Assembly (NCBI RefSeq): GCF_001039355.2
Contig: NW_019775422.1
Span: 25,087-89,086, forward strand
Reading direction: 5' to 3'
DNA from: Lingula anatina
Taxonomy: Eukaryota > Brachiopoda > Lingulata > Lingulida > Lingulidae
DNA length: 64,000 nt
In this document: one piece after another, positions 1-17,602 of the stretch
Layout of the letters: the number at the start of each line of letters is the position of its first letter
Position numbering within the stretch: the first letter of the stretch is position 1
The notes under the pieces: generated by a model
What the model was told of the DNA's origin: nothing
Seen by the model: only the letters and a program-made list of their open reading frames with translations
The model's database searches: none
Made by a program: the position numbers and the translations under genes

Positions 1-234
1 GTCTGCTTTTCATGCGGTTTTAAGTAGGTCACCAGTGACTTTGCAATGTCAGAGAGAGCTCCGTCAGTTAAAATCTCTTAAGAGATTTTAACAAAAAACC
101 GAACGTTTAGGAAAAAAACCCTGGATTAACTTTGAATGCAGGAATGGGGTCGTTGGCCATTGGTAAGTACGGGAAAATTGCCGTTTTTTCCAGGAAAATC
201 CAATTTTTGGCCAAAACGAAGAGTTATTATGACT
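1..234. mobile_element. TTAA-type MITE, right part (cut by window start)
   Basis: Bases 72-234 match 27112-27274 over most of their length, sharing AATCTCTTAAGAGATTTTAA near the left and GGCCAAAACGAAGAGTTATT at the right. The right edge is followed by TTAA (235-238), as in the complete copy at 26941-27274. The left terminus would lie just before the window. It sits in the upstream intron or flank of the epimerase gene. Confidence 0.6.
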
Positions 235-440
235 TTAACTTAATGACATTTCTTTTTTTAAAAGCAGCTAGGGGTTGATTAATACTTTCATGTGTATTTG
301 GTTTCACTCAAAACAAAAGGAAGAAGCTAATTCCAGAAGTGGAGCCCATGCAAAAGTTTATCATCCCCTAGCTGCCTGAGGAGGTGTGTCATTTATTCAA
401 TTTAATTGCAATCAGCTGGAGTCAGCAATCAATCTACATA

Positions 441-610
441 CAGGGGCGAATCCAGAGATATTTTCTGACAGTCTTCCAAATTACCTTTATTGATCCATCC
501 TCCATTTTTGACCGTCTTCCAACAGAAAAAAATAGATACCCGTCAATATGTAAAGTTGAAAATCTGATGGTCTTCGGGAAGACCCACAAGACTTCCTAAA
601 TCCGCCCCTG
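441..610. mobile_element. MITE, CAGGGGCG-type ends, 5-bp target duplication
   Basis: The left end CAGGGGCGAATCCAG faces the right end TAAATCCGCCCCTG, a near-perfect inverted repeat. Both sides are flanked by ACATA (436-440 and 611-615), which fits a 5-bp target duplication. The interior has no coding capacity. A related copy lies at 28630-28742, and an element with similar termini lies at 39510-39773. The superfamily is not assigned. Confidence 0.65.
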
Positions 611-983
611 ACATAGAATGGTTGTTTCATTGGGAACACACCCTTATTATATATAGGTTTTAAACATGCCCTTGCTGTGCATTTGTTAATAAAAGCAGGG
701 ATAAGATTTTTCCGACTATCTGCGGATTTCCAACTTTTTGGGAGCCAACAATATCATTGCCCCCCCATGGACCCCACATCTGGGTATCAAACTTTTTCTC
801 TTAATGGCAATCTCATCCCTGTTCACAGTTTATAATTTCATGTTTTCTGTGTATATTCCCTACCTAAAGGTGATCAGTACATTGCTTGTTGCTGCTTAAT
901 GCATTGTTATATACCTACTGTACAGGCTCTTTGATCAATATGTTTTAAGTTCTAGATGTTATATTTATCACTGATTATTTCAG

Positions 984-3900
984 CTAACTTTGGCCCTTGG
1001 GAACTAGGCCCACAGCATGGCTTTGCCAGAACCAGTAAATGGAAGGTAGAAAAAGAACCTGTGGCAGTAAGTAAACTGAATCTTTAAAAAATGTGCTTTT
1101 AGATTTGTTTTGTGTTGGAGCTCCAAACATTCCATTTTCAGGAATGTTTGACAAAGTAGAAAGTGGCATAAATTCACCAATTTCCTGTCTAAATACACAG
1201 ATCTGACTTAAAAGTACATTTGTCAGTGACATATCTGACGTTTTATCATAGTCCTAATTTCAGTAAGCCTAGACGTCATGTTTCATGATTATTCTTGCAT
1301 TTTATGTATAGTGTTGTTTTTATCAAGGATAAAGATGGAAATGTGACAGCAGTGCTGAGTTTGGAAGATGATGATATAACCAGAGCATTGTGGGACTACA
1401 GGTAGGGGTGGGCAAATGACAAAATTTTTTTAAAACAGGTGGATTCTATGGCCATTTTTGCTGCTGAACACAAATCTGACAATATTTTTTACCAAAGCTA
1501 AAGATTTATATTGGTATCTGCTATTTGTTTGTGAAAAAAGGCGGGAAATGGCTTTTTGGCCATATTTTCACAGTAAAGTACATAAAAATGATGTGTNAAG
1601 AATACCTCAGAATGCGCTTCGAACCCACCTGGAATGGTTCATGCACATTTCGGTTGTAATTTATTAGCTCTCAAATGCAGCTCGAATGTAGTTGGAACAC
1701 ATTAGAAATATCGTTAATGCTGTCTAAATATAGTGAGAATATTTAGAATGCACTTCAAATGCCATACAAGTGTGGTTTCATTGCTGGCTGAATTCCGGCC
1801 TGCAATCAAGATTCAAGATGCATTTGAGTTGCATTCCTGCTCATTGGAGGCACAATGTGGAACATTCTGACAAGATTTGAAGCTCCTTGCCATTTCGGTT
1901 CTCCCTCAATGATCAAAATGTTTCGAATGCCGTTGGAATTTCGTAAGAATCTTAAGAATGCGCTCATAGTGCAGTTAGAATACACTTGAATGCCATTCGA
2001 TATTTTTCCACTTGGAATGCACTTCGAAAGTTTTGAGAATGAGCAAAACATTTTAACAGGATGCAAGAATGGACCCAAACATTTAGAATGCGCTTAGAAT
2101 TTTTAGATACTTCAAATATCCAGGAATAAACAAGAAATTTTCATTCCGACTACATTCTAGCTCATTCCGCCTCTAGTGTGACTAGGTTATAAATGAAGAC
2201 AAGGATATTGTCACCGTTCACCCAAAACTCCTTATTTACTGCCTTACATACATTCTTTTCGTTGATAAATAAATTTTCAGTGTTCAGTGATTACATTAAT
2301 TAACATTTACACATGTCATCTTACGGGTGACGGCATAATTGCAGTTTGGGGGTAAAAACTGAAAAATCGGTTTCTCAAATTTCTGTTTTACCTGAACACC
2401 CGTGATCACTATTTCAAAGCCAATTTAATGACACCATATAGTACCCCAGAACCCTGCCAGCGATTTTTTAAAAGCCTTAGTTCAGATTTGATCGTTGATA
2501 AAGCAAAATAATACCTTTGTTTTTAGAAGATCTATCATTACGGACTCATAACTCCATAACAAAAGCATTTAAACCAAAACGTTGGCATGGGATTGTAGCT
2601 CATGCCCTTGTGGTCCATTGGCCAATTTTCATGATAAAATCTTGTTCAGGGATGAAGTTAAGCCCCATAGGGATTGCTAACTATAATCTCAAAAACGAAA
2701 GCTGTTTTAACAAAAACAAAAATTTAAAAATAGATGATTAAAGCTTTGAGTTGCTTATGCTTATACATTGCAATGAAAAAAATGTAAACGCCGATATTTC
2801 ATATTTTCAAGAGTTTTTTCATTGTTTCAAAGCAGCACAAAGACAGATACATTACTGAATAATTAGATGCAGGAAAAACTCATTTTCGGTAACTGGATGG
2901 TAATAAAGAGTAACAATATCCTTAATGCTGTGCTACTGAGTGTTCTACTGTAAATATTCTCGTATGTAACTAACATTATGCTGTTCTATATGTCAAAACT
3001 TTTCAGTTTCATGTGATCCTTGAACAATATTGACCATATTTGTTGTATTATTGTTTTTCCTAATTTAAAAGCCACAGTTGCATATAAACATTTGTATTTA
3101 TGTACACAGAAAAGGTAATTTTGGGGTGATTTTTACCTCAAATTGACAAAAAAACCCTCTTTTTAACCCAAAATGAAGTGACCCAACCGAAATGATGTAT
3201 CTATTTGCTCTCATTGATCATGAAATCATATGGTTAGACATATAAAAAGCCATCTTTGAACTGATATTTAAAGATTTACATGAGAAATATGTGATTTGAG
3301 GGAGCGTTTGGTGGCCATTTTGAAAAATCACCTGATACCAATATCAGATGTAATTTAAAATAAAAATACTTATTAGATTTGTATTCAGCAGCCAAAATGG
3401 CCATAGAATCCATTTGTCTGAAATTAAATTTCCCAAAAAAGCTTTCATTTGCCCACTCCTACTACAGGTAACAAAAATTGTTTTTCAATGGTTATTTGCA
3501 GAGTGCAGCTGGAGAATGCTGAAGGCTGACATGATTATAAAGTTGGAGATTATCATATAACAATGGGTTATTTAGAAAATTTGACTTCAAGGAAAGAAAC
3601 CTGGTATCAGGTTGAAAAGAATGATATAATATACATGTATGTTTACCAGTTTCTATAATACCTACATGTACAAAGCCACATTGCTGGGTGATGTCCTTTT
3701 GGTGCATATTCATCATTGGTTTGAGGTGATGTCTGCAATATAAGAAGGTCAAATGCAGATTCTTTATTTTATTTGCTTCAGGTTCAAGTTGACATACACT
3801 TTGACGCTATCTGAAGACTCATTTGGAATGAAGTTTCAAGTAGAGAACAAAGGTTAACAACATTAATTGTCCTATATATTTGTAGAAGAAAAAAAAATAT

Positions 3901-6096
3901 ACATATATTAACAGTAAAGTATATGCAGAATGTGCAAGCCTGCAGACAGCGGGGTGGGTTGAATAAATTATATACATATATAATTTATGTGTAATTTATG
4001 TATTTACTTTTTGTAGTAGTACATTGCATATTAGACTGCAGCCAGCATTTTCAAATGGGTGTGGGGGGGGGGGGGTTTGATGAAGTGGACTTTTTACCCC
4101 TTAGTTGACCCAATTTGAGCAATAACATAGAACATATATCAAATTTTGATTCAGAGAAATGGAATTTCTTCAACCCACCCCGCTGTCTGCAGGCTTGCAC
4201 ATTCTGCATATACTTTACTGTTAAATAGAATTTTGACAATATAATATTAAACTAATGTATCCCATTTGAAGTTTCAAAAAGGACTTCCTAACTTATAGTT
4301 TCGACTTGCCTGATATGACATTTAAGACCACTGGAGCTAGCACATTGGTGACTATAAGTACTAGGTTGAACACTTTACACAATGTTGGGTTATCATATTT
4401 CAGAGTTTAACATTTGTAATATGTTACATTTTTCATTACAGATAATAAACCCTTTGACTTCACCTGTTTGCTGCATACTTACTTCAGAACATCAGATGTG
4501 GTAAAGACGGATGTGCTTGGGCTTGGCAACCTGCAGTACATTGATAAGGTCAGTCTTTTATTTACAGAATGGACTTGAGTAAAGAATAAAATCTACAGTT
4601 TACATTTGTTAGAGTATATGATAATCAGAGACAGTTGCACTCTCCTTGCAGGGGTGGTTTATCATCCATTATTATGTTTTATGCGACTGAAGAAGTTACT
4701 CTAGCAGATCTGGAAATGACATTGGGGGGATGGGGGGGGGAGAGCTTAGGGGTTCATAATTTTTCACTTTCGGCCTCTCATATCTGTACAAATAATTTGT
4801 GAATCCACCACCAGCATCTTACCTGAACCACTCTTTTAGGATCAATTTTGTTTGTCATTCATATGATGTTGACCAAATTTCTCTAATAACAATGTGTTTT
4901 GTCAACAATGGAACATTAAATTATTTGTTAAACATTTGCTGAATAAAATTTCCCATTAAAAAGGGTTTTATTTAATAGGTAAAAGGAGTCCAAACATTCC
5001 AGCAAGTAGACGACCCAATTATAGTGGAAGAGAATGTGGACAGGTATGTTTTCAGGGTTAATATGGGTTTACCCACATGAAAAGTAAAATGCTATTCACA
5101 TAAATAATGGTACAGCGTTCTTGTTATTACAGTACATTTGAATTGTGGCCATTTGAGGTTATTGATGATTAATTATTTCACTCTTCAAAATTAAACTTTT
5201 CAAAAGTTTTCCTGAAAGTATTCATCAGACATGTTTCCCCTTAGCAAAATGAAAAGTTGCTGCAAACTAAATGTTTGCAAAAACAAAACTGTTCATAAAA
5301 AAAGTTGTATTGATGCTTATTAGCAGCAAATTTGGAAGAACATTTTAAATTTGTGGCAGGTTTGCAAGAAAGACAATATATATTCTTGCAAATTTGCAAG
5401 AAGCCCCTTGTTGGCATAAAAAGTTTGCAAGAAAGTATTTACAGCAAATTTGGGGCAAATTTGCAACGAAGTTGCAAGAACATAAAAATTTATCTTGCAA
5501 CTTTGCAGCAAATTTGCTAGAGAGAATTGTCCCTGTATGAAAATTGATTTTGTGATAGAAATGTATTATTTCTTAATTTCCAATACAGAATCTACCTGAA
5601 TACCCCAAATGAAATTCTCATAAAAGATAAAGAAGATGGGACCACTGTGAAGCTAACAAAGGATAACTTCCCTGAAATCGGTAAAATATTATAAATGGAA
5701 GCGGGAGGGAAAAGAGTTTGTGTTAAATTAGTGATAACAAGATAAAACAGAATATTAATCTAGTATGTCTTTTTTATTTAAAAGTGAACTCATGCTTTCC
5801 GAAAAAAGGAAATCTAAAAGTGAACTAGTGCTTTCCGAAAAAAGGAAATCTAGTTTCACCTTTTATTTACCTTTGAAATCTTAACCTGTGGCTTACACCA
5901 GCATGTCATATGTATATCTAAATCTTCTTTTCCAGTGTTATGGAACCCATGGAAAGAGAAAGCAGCAGCCATGGGAGACTTTTGGGATGAAGAGTATCCA
6001 AATATGATCTGTGTGGAAGCAGGTTATGTTCACAAGCCTTACACATTACAACCAGGCTCTGTCTTTGAGGCATCACAGACACTGACTGTTGTGTAA
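984..6096 (+). CDS. Glucose-6-phosphate 1-epimerase-like (hexose-6-phosphate mutarotase), 5'-partial
   Basis: Seven coding exons join in phase: 984-1066, 1328-1401, 3782-3852, 4442-4548, 4979-5043, 5589-5680 and 5936-6096 (TAA), giving about 217 residues. The family is about 290-310 residues, so the first 75-80 are missing. The first exon opens inside a codon with the signature NFGPWELGPQHGFAR, so upstream exons lie outside the window. Other family marks are SLEDDD, LHTYFR (carries the conserved His) and CVEAGYVHKPYTLQPG (carries the conserved Glu). The galactose mutarotase-like beta-sandwich fold is known from the family. The enzyme interconverts alpha and beta anomers of hexose-6-phosphates, probably in the cytosol. 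The acceptor at 1327 was chosen because it keeps the frame; the better-looking AG at 1311 does not. ATTAAA at 6148-6153 may be the poly(A) signal. The product class is secure; the exact substrate is inferred. Confidence 0.88.
1590..2190. repeat. Degenerate repeat rich in AGAATGCGCTT-like motifs (epimerase intron)
   Basis: Between two epimerase exons, variants of AGAATGCRCTTCGAA recur many times, for example near 1610, 1745, 1950, 2015 and 2085, in both orientations. It looks like an old, heavily mutated repeat or transposon. No clear termini or target duplication were found, and the short reading frames here are not coding. Confidence 0.4.
3912..4220. mobile_element. piggyBac-like MITE with perfect 52-bp terminal inverted repeats
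   Basis: Bases 3912-3963 are the exact reverse complement of 4169-4220, starting CAGTAAAGTATATGC. Both ends abut TTAA (3908-3911 and 4221-4224), the target duplication of piggyBac and Kolobok families. The 309-bp element is non-coding apart from chance frames and sits in an epimerase intron. Perfect arms suggest a recent insertion. Confidence 0.85.
5270..5520. repeat. Clustered TTGCAA/CTTGCAAATTTGCAAG palindromes
   Basis: About 250 bp of an epimerase intron is built from imperfect copies of GCAAATTTGCAAGAA and its reverse complement, which is why frames stay open on both strands here. It could fold into hairpins. It may be the core of a palindromic transposon or an amplified simple repeat; no target duplication was found. 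Confidence 0.55.
5780..5853. repeat. Tandem duplication of about 36 bp
   Basis: Two adjacent, nearly identical units beginning AAAAGTGAACT and ending GGAAATCTA lie in the last epimerase intron. They differ by one or two bases, so this is a small, recent duplication. Confidence 0.7.
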
Positions 6097-6149
6097 CTGC
6101 AATACCTGAAGCAGCATCTAAGGCATTGGAATATGTTATAGACCAAAAT

Positions 6150-6193
<44 letters not shown>

Positions 6194-8116
6194 CCAGTAA
6201 TGGTTCAATGAGCCACATATTTTCAGTATTATGTATACTTAACTTACCTAAGTCAGTCTTCCTAAATCTAGTTTAACTTATGCACATAAGTAAGTACAGT
6301 CACAAGTTGATTATAAGAGGTATAGAAATTGCCTGTGATTGTTGTGTTGCCAGAGCTGGAGTCGGACTTAAATGCTAGTTCTAAAGGGGACATATAACAT
6401 TTTGGGGAAAAAATCTAAAGTGGACTTGTAACGCTTATGGGGGTAAAGTTCTAAAGTGGGTCTGTAACACTTTTGGGGAGTTAAGTTTTAACATGGGCAT
6501 GCCAGCTTCATTTGGAATTGTGCAATGGGAGTATTAGAAGTGGGGTTGCTACTTATTAAAGGTTATTAATGTTTTGGTTATTATTAATGCTAATATACAC
6601 ACAAACACAACACTTTGGATGTGACATGGAGTATAGTGAGGATGAGTGGGAAACAAAATTTAATTACTGTAGGAAATTATTTATTTATTGTGAGATGGCA
6701 TTTTAAGGAATAGGTGCTTGTAAAACATACAGTTTTGCCTTTGGGCCTATTTTTGTGCAAAATAGCTGTTATTGATATACAATGTAGGCAATTAATGCAG
6801 TATATTTCATTGCTTTTATTTCATTTCTAAGGAATGATTTGAGCATTCACTCTTTACTTACCAGATGTGTCTATATTTATTTTTTCATATTTATTGCCTG
6901 CCATCTGCATTACATTTGTAAACATTTCAGCTTTACCCTTTAGTTTACATATAACTTTTACATAAACTTCTCTGCTAGACATGTCTATAATCTAAATACA
7001 TCATTATTTAAGTACCATGAACAGTACGTTCCACCTATTGAACGCGCTAAAAGCAAAAGTCATGTAAGAAGTATTTTTTTAATTAACAAGGTTATCTCCT
7101 TTAAAACAATATGATTATTAATTTTATTCATTTAATTTTGTTAACTGATTTTAATTACCTTTACATGTGTTATTACACATGAAAAGATATTTGTTGCTAT
7201 ACTATACTGACATCAAAGACATTAAACATTTCTAGGACATACTAGTACATGTACATGCAGGTATATATTTCTGACTAATATTTTACATTCCTCTGTATCT
7301 GTGAGCTGAGATATCTATATGTTTTATATATAAAATATGCAAATAAACATAATGTCTACATATAAGAAAACTAGTTTATATTACTGTATATAATTCAAAG
7401 GGCAATAAAGTATACAATATCAAGTGCTGGTTTGTTGGGTCACGTTTTGAATGCAAATAAAATGGATTAAGGGAATTTAATTAATTCAAGTCTTTAAAAA
7501 AAAGGAAAGAAAAGAAAAAACGGGGCATTTGACCCAACTCCCACCTTCAAGGATCACAGTGCACAAATATTGCAGATATTGTCTCCATGCAGTAACACAT
7601 AAGTAGTAGCATCTGAACTACGTGTAACGTGACAGAGAGTCCCCCATAACAGAGAGTCCGCTTCCCATTCATTTGTACAGGTGAGACTAACCCTAACCAT
7701 TATAATTAAATGGAGGGCGGACTTTCTGTTACACAGACCCTCACTCCGCTAAAATTTTGTTCCACCGGTGCCGGTACTGTACGTACTGCATGTACTGTTG
7801 TTATAAGGCATTAAACTTCAGTTTAAGGGGCGGGAAATCCATGTCTTTCTTTTCAAAATCAGTTAAAGCAAAATTGCTCTAATATTACAGAGGTCTTAAA
7901 CAAAATTGATGCATTCGTAAATTCCGCTAATCCCCGCCCACTTGAAAAACGCGCATGTTGTCACGTGCTTGTGTTTATACTTTTAACTTTAATTGGGTCA
8001 AGGTCGTTTTGTGGGGAAACGTTGAAAGTGTACAGAAGATTTTGGATATCGCACTGCAGTTTGGACCCTTTACTATATGCGATGATTCTCTGATTTCAGA
8101 GGCGCTTCCAACAGTT
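6097..8116. other. Intergenic region: epimerase 3' flank and TM6SF 5' flank
   Basis: No gene was recognised. It holds a (TA)n run at about 6152-6187 and AT-rich sequence. At about 7640-7735 a small imperfect inverted repeat (ACAGAGAGTCCGC against GCGGACTTTCTGT) could be a short MITE. Near 7932-7967 a GC box and CACGTG may mark the TM6SF promoter. A TTTCAG just before the TM6SF start (near 8100) could be a 5'-UTR splice acceptor. Confidence 0.5.
7932..7967 (+). promoter_or_regulatory. Possible TM6SF promoter elements (GC box, E-box)
   Basis: CCCCGCCC (7932-7939) and CACGTG (7962-7967) lie 150-190 bp upstream of the TM6SF ATG in a locally CpG-containing stretch. This is inference from motif and position only; the transcription start is unknown. 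Confidence 0.25.
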
Positions 8117-13993
<5,877 letters not shown>

Positions 13994-14582
13994 AGAAATT
14001 TAATTTAGTGATTGTCATGTGTCAGAACATACAGAGTAAATGCTTTTTAGAGTTAAAAAATTGATCTTTATTCTTTGTATTGATTTTTTTATGCTTTCCA
14101 CTATTGATTTTAATTTACTTTCACATTGACAATTTGTTATATATTTTAAAGATTTTTGCAGCAAATTATTTTCATTTTATTTTCTTTTACTGGTATAGAT
14201 TATGTGAATTCTTTAGACATATTTCAGTCAAATGTTAAGTTTTTGTTGTACTTAAGGTTTTTTTTTTAACGTGTGTAGATATTGGTATTCTTACATATAT
14301 AATGGTGATTAAGTTGGTGGAATGTTACTGACAATTATCTAATTACCTACAGAGATATAAGTCAACTGAAGCAGATGTTTTATCACTTTCATTGTTAATT
14401 GAATATTCTTTGAATTTACTCATATCTTGTTCGTTGTTTTGCCTGTTTACACAAACATTGTTTTTTACAATCAGTCTGCAGTTAATTTTCCCTATTGCAT
14501 GATATTTAATTGAATCTCTGCAGGTAAAAATTTAATGCACTCTGATGCTTCATTTTACATATTATTATACAGGTGCTATTGC

Positions 14583-14721
14583 AATAAACATTTTTGTTCA
14601 GTGTTAACTTAAAAGTATTACTTTTGCTTCAGCTTTTGCTTCAACATTCTGATGAAGTTTGTGTCAGACAAAATATAAACATACATATCTGTTGACAGAC
14701 TGCACATTGATTTTAAATAAA
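14583..14721 (+). terminator. Candidate TM6SF poly(A) signals
   Basis: AATAAA occurs at 14583-14588 and 14716-14721, about 600-730 bp past the stop codon. Either could end the TM6SF 3' UTR; no downstream gene competes. Motif only. Confidence 0.3.
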
Positions 14722-15737
14722 GGTTGAAAACATATTCTACCTTCATGAACTCTACATGGAATTTTTACACTTTTGAATCAAAATGTATACGTTCCAGAAG
14801 GTGCAATTCTGGTTAATCATGGAAGTTTTTTTTTTTTTTTTTTTGGTCAGGCCTTTTGTTATCTTGAATTCCAGCATTATGTCTTTTTCTCATTTTGATT
14901 GTATGAATTCTCAATATTCCAGTTTAATTCGAATGTTTTGATGAGTTGGGTGTAATAGAGTTTTTCCCCAGTTGTTTAAAACTGATTAACAAAATGCCAA
15001 ATCTTTTTAGAATCAGGCCTTGCATAAAAACAGGGCATGTGGAAGTAGCTGTTGTAGTATAATTCTGATTGAATAAAAAAGTTGGAAACTATGAAAGTCA
15101 AACAAGTTAGTCAAGCAAAAAAATGCAATATTCTTCAGATTTAATTTGTACATTTAATGCATTGAACTCGTTTTATAATAGTGTTGGCAGCATTGCGTTA
15201 GGTTGTGCTCTTCACAAAGCACAACTACTCAACTAACACATTAAATTTTGTTTTTGCATAAGAGTGACTTGCCTGCTCGCTGCAAGGACTCAACACTACA
15301 GTATAATCAATGAGGGCTAATGTTGCCTCTGACAGTTTACAGTTCAAGTTGATGTAAATTAAAATCTGAGTAAAGTTGCTATTGCTATTGTCAGTGGGGT
15401 TAGACCGATTTTGAAGGCTGCTCGATATCTGCATTCTAGTAGATGCCGATTACTAGCTGATTTGCCACAAACAATTGGAAAGTAGATATACCTTAGGCTA
15501 TATAGAAACATTTTTGGTTTTATATATCCGACCAACTTTCAAATTTTAAACTTAAGACAGTTGTTTTGAGGTAGGTTGATATACAACTTCAAAAAAACTG
15601 CAATAAAATTCCACCCTAAACGTGCATGTTTTTGCGTTGAATTCTGATCGCTTTCAGACCACAAGCTCAGCACCCAAAATGAATACACGTAGTACTTAGT
15701 CCCAAATTCATGATTTATGGTTAAATTGTTGGGTTAC

Positions 15738-15900
15738 CCAAGCCCGCAGCCAGGGGAGGGGGGTCGAATGAACCATCATTTTTGTTAGGGAAAGGTCCAC
15801 TCTGGGAAAAGAAATTGATCTGTACATATGAAGGTTTTATGGTAAAAGGTCCACTTTTTTTCAGAAAAAGAACCAAATTAAAATAGCTGATTACTAGCCA
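15738..15900. mobile_element. Decayed relative of the 10792-10960 MITE
   Basis: It shares GCAGCCAGGGG at the left, the paired AAAGGTCCACTCTGGG and AAAAGGTCCACTTTTT blocks inside, and a weak right end near ACTAGCC. The right terminus is eroded and no target duplication is readable. Confidence 0.6.
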
Positions 15901-16054
15901 ATGTAAACCATTTCATTTTAATTTCTCTCGGTGTTGAATGAACAACACAAAATTCCATAATAACTGTCATTAAGTCGGGTAAGTACATGAAAGTAACCAA
16001 CAGAGAGTAAAAAAACTAACTACACGGTAACTGATATACATAAATCTCGTAATC

Positions 16055-16632
16055 CAGGGCTCCGTACCTCGAAAGCTTCGCTATGTTGCGCACGTGCTCC
16101 AGCATGGCGAGCGTGCGCTATCCCATATCTCGAAAGCTTCGCAAATCCCGGCCGTGCGCTAATGTCGAAATCACCTTTAGTTTCGAGGCTATTATTTGCG
16201 GCGATACAAACTAGTCGCAAAGGCCTCTGCGTATGAATAATTCGTCATTTTAATGTGTCTTTCATGTAATTAAACATGGTGGCAAGTTCGGGTTGCTAGT
16301 CATAATAGCATATAACAGCAACATATAATAGCAAAAACATATAACAAAAACGTGGAAGCTTTTAATTGATTGAATCAGTATTTATAATTATGATATTCCT
16401 ATAAATAAAAACAACCTCTTGATTTGCGTCATGGTGAAAAAAATTACATTTTGTGTAATTGTGTTATGACGTCTTCACTTTATGCGGCAATCGAATTTTA
16501 GTAGAGTTTGAGGTTATAATTGCGTTGCGTTTGCTAAGGCTTCGAGATAGCAGGTGGGTGCAATCGCACTAGCAAATAGCGCACGCTCGCCATGCTCTCG
16601 CACGTGCGAAGCTTTCGAGCTACGGGGCCCTG
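16055..16632. mobile_element. CpG-rich terminal-inverted-repeat element upstream of As3mt copy A
   Basis: The left arm starts CAGGGCTCCGTACCTCGAAA. The right arm is its inverse with a few mismatches, ending GAGCTACGGGGCCCTG. Both arms carry CATGGCGAGCGTGCGCTA and CACGTG blocks. The 578-bp element is much richer in CpG than its surroundings. CAGGG ends recall hAT, but no 8-bp duplication is visible (flanks TCGTAATC and CTCAAAAA differ). It ends about 1 kb before the As3mt-A coding exon 1 and could add regulatory sequence. Confidence 0.65.
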
Positions 16633-17602
16633 CTCAAAAACCGCAATTTAGTAACGTCACATGATCTTTTTCTTTTCCAGAGAGAGGCTGTGGGCAAATC
16701 TCAGAGATAAGCAATGTAAATAACATTTGACCTTCCAGAATACGCAGTTGTGAACAGTCACGATAGCTGACGCCAATATCGATTCGGGGAGACTGGCTAC
16801 TAGGCAGTGACAAAGCAGAAAACCTCACGCTCAGTGGCAGGCAAGAAAGAACAAGTAAGGAGCGGATGCTGGCAAACATTTCTCTTGTACTAGTAAGTTG
16901 TTTCTTGGAGCCGTTTCTAGTACACAAGATTATTCAATGGCGAAGCTGCAGCTGAAACGACAGCCAACGATTTGGTTTTTGCGTGCGGTAAATGTCGGTG
17001 TTTGCGGTTTCTTCCAGTAATCGGTGAAAAGAGTTGGCTTCTTTAGTGGCAGTCAGAACATTGGCGAATAATGCGCCCACACCGTATGTAAAATCTTGTC
17101 TTGAAACAAAAGTAATGTATCAGTGCTCGTGCCAAATGGCAATATTTGGCATGTTCTATATCTAGGTTAATTACCTATGACATGCATTGCAACTCACATA
17201 TGAAGCATTTTTACCGTGTCCCTTGGCTGTAGATTATCAACGTTGGTTTCAGGCCTGCAAAGATAAATGGTTCAAGATGTCTGGGATTATTAAGTGCATA
17301 GCTTTTATCATAACCTGAGGAATATAATTTAATTTGTCTGAAAATAGCTGATTGCCTTTTTCACTGCTTCTTTTTCTGCAAGAAAATTTCATGAATAATC
17401 TTTTGGTGCACTTTGGTGACAGCAAAAGATGCTAATAAATGTTAACTGTTTGATTTGTAAAATCCCTGTATTTTGATAAGTCCAACCCCTTGGTTACCAG
17501 TCAAATGCTAGACTATAGCTTATAATTTTTTATCATTGAAGAAGTGGAAATAAATGAAGCATTGCTACTGATTATTATTGATTTTTTCCCCCGAACTTGT
17601 AG
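16633..17602 (+). promoter_or_regulatory. Probable promoter and 5'-UTR region of As3mt copy A
   Basis: The first coding exon of copy A starts after an AG acceptor at 17602, so a 5'-UTR exon should lie upstream, most likely in the GC-richer stretch 16640-17100. No TATA box or start site can be fixed by eye. The 97-residue minus-strand frame here has no recognisable family. Confidence 0.3.

Larger units (their letters stand above)
13994..16054. other. TM6SF 3' UTR and intergenic sequence
   Basis: AT-rich sequence with a poly-T run at about 14827-14844 and no recognisable gene. A decayed copy of the GCCCGTAGCCAG-type MITE (shared GGTCCACTCTGGG and GGTCCACTTTTT blocks) lies at about 15738-15900. 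Confidence 0.5.

Noticed and set aside
1312-1327. Use of the AG at 1311 as acceptor of the second epimerase exon
   Set aside because: It leaves the frame broken; the AG at 1327 restores phase and matches the expected protein length.
3917-4239. Short minus-strand peptide over 4051-4239
   Set aside because: It is the arm and interior of the TTAA-flanked MITE, not a gene.
7955-8116. Upstream in-frame ATG extending TM6SF by 54 residues
   Set aside because: The family starts at the ATG at 8117, and the stretch before it looks like 5' UTR with a possible acceptor near 8100.
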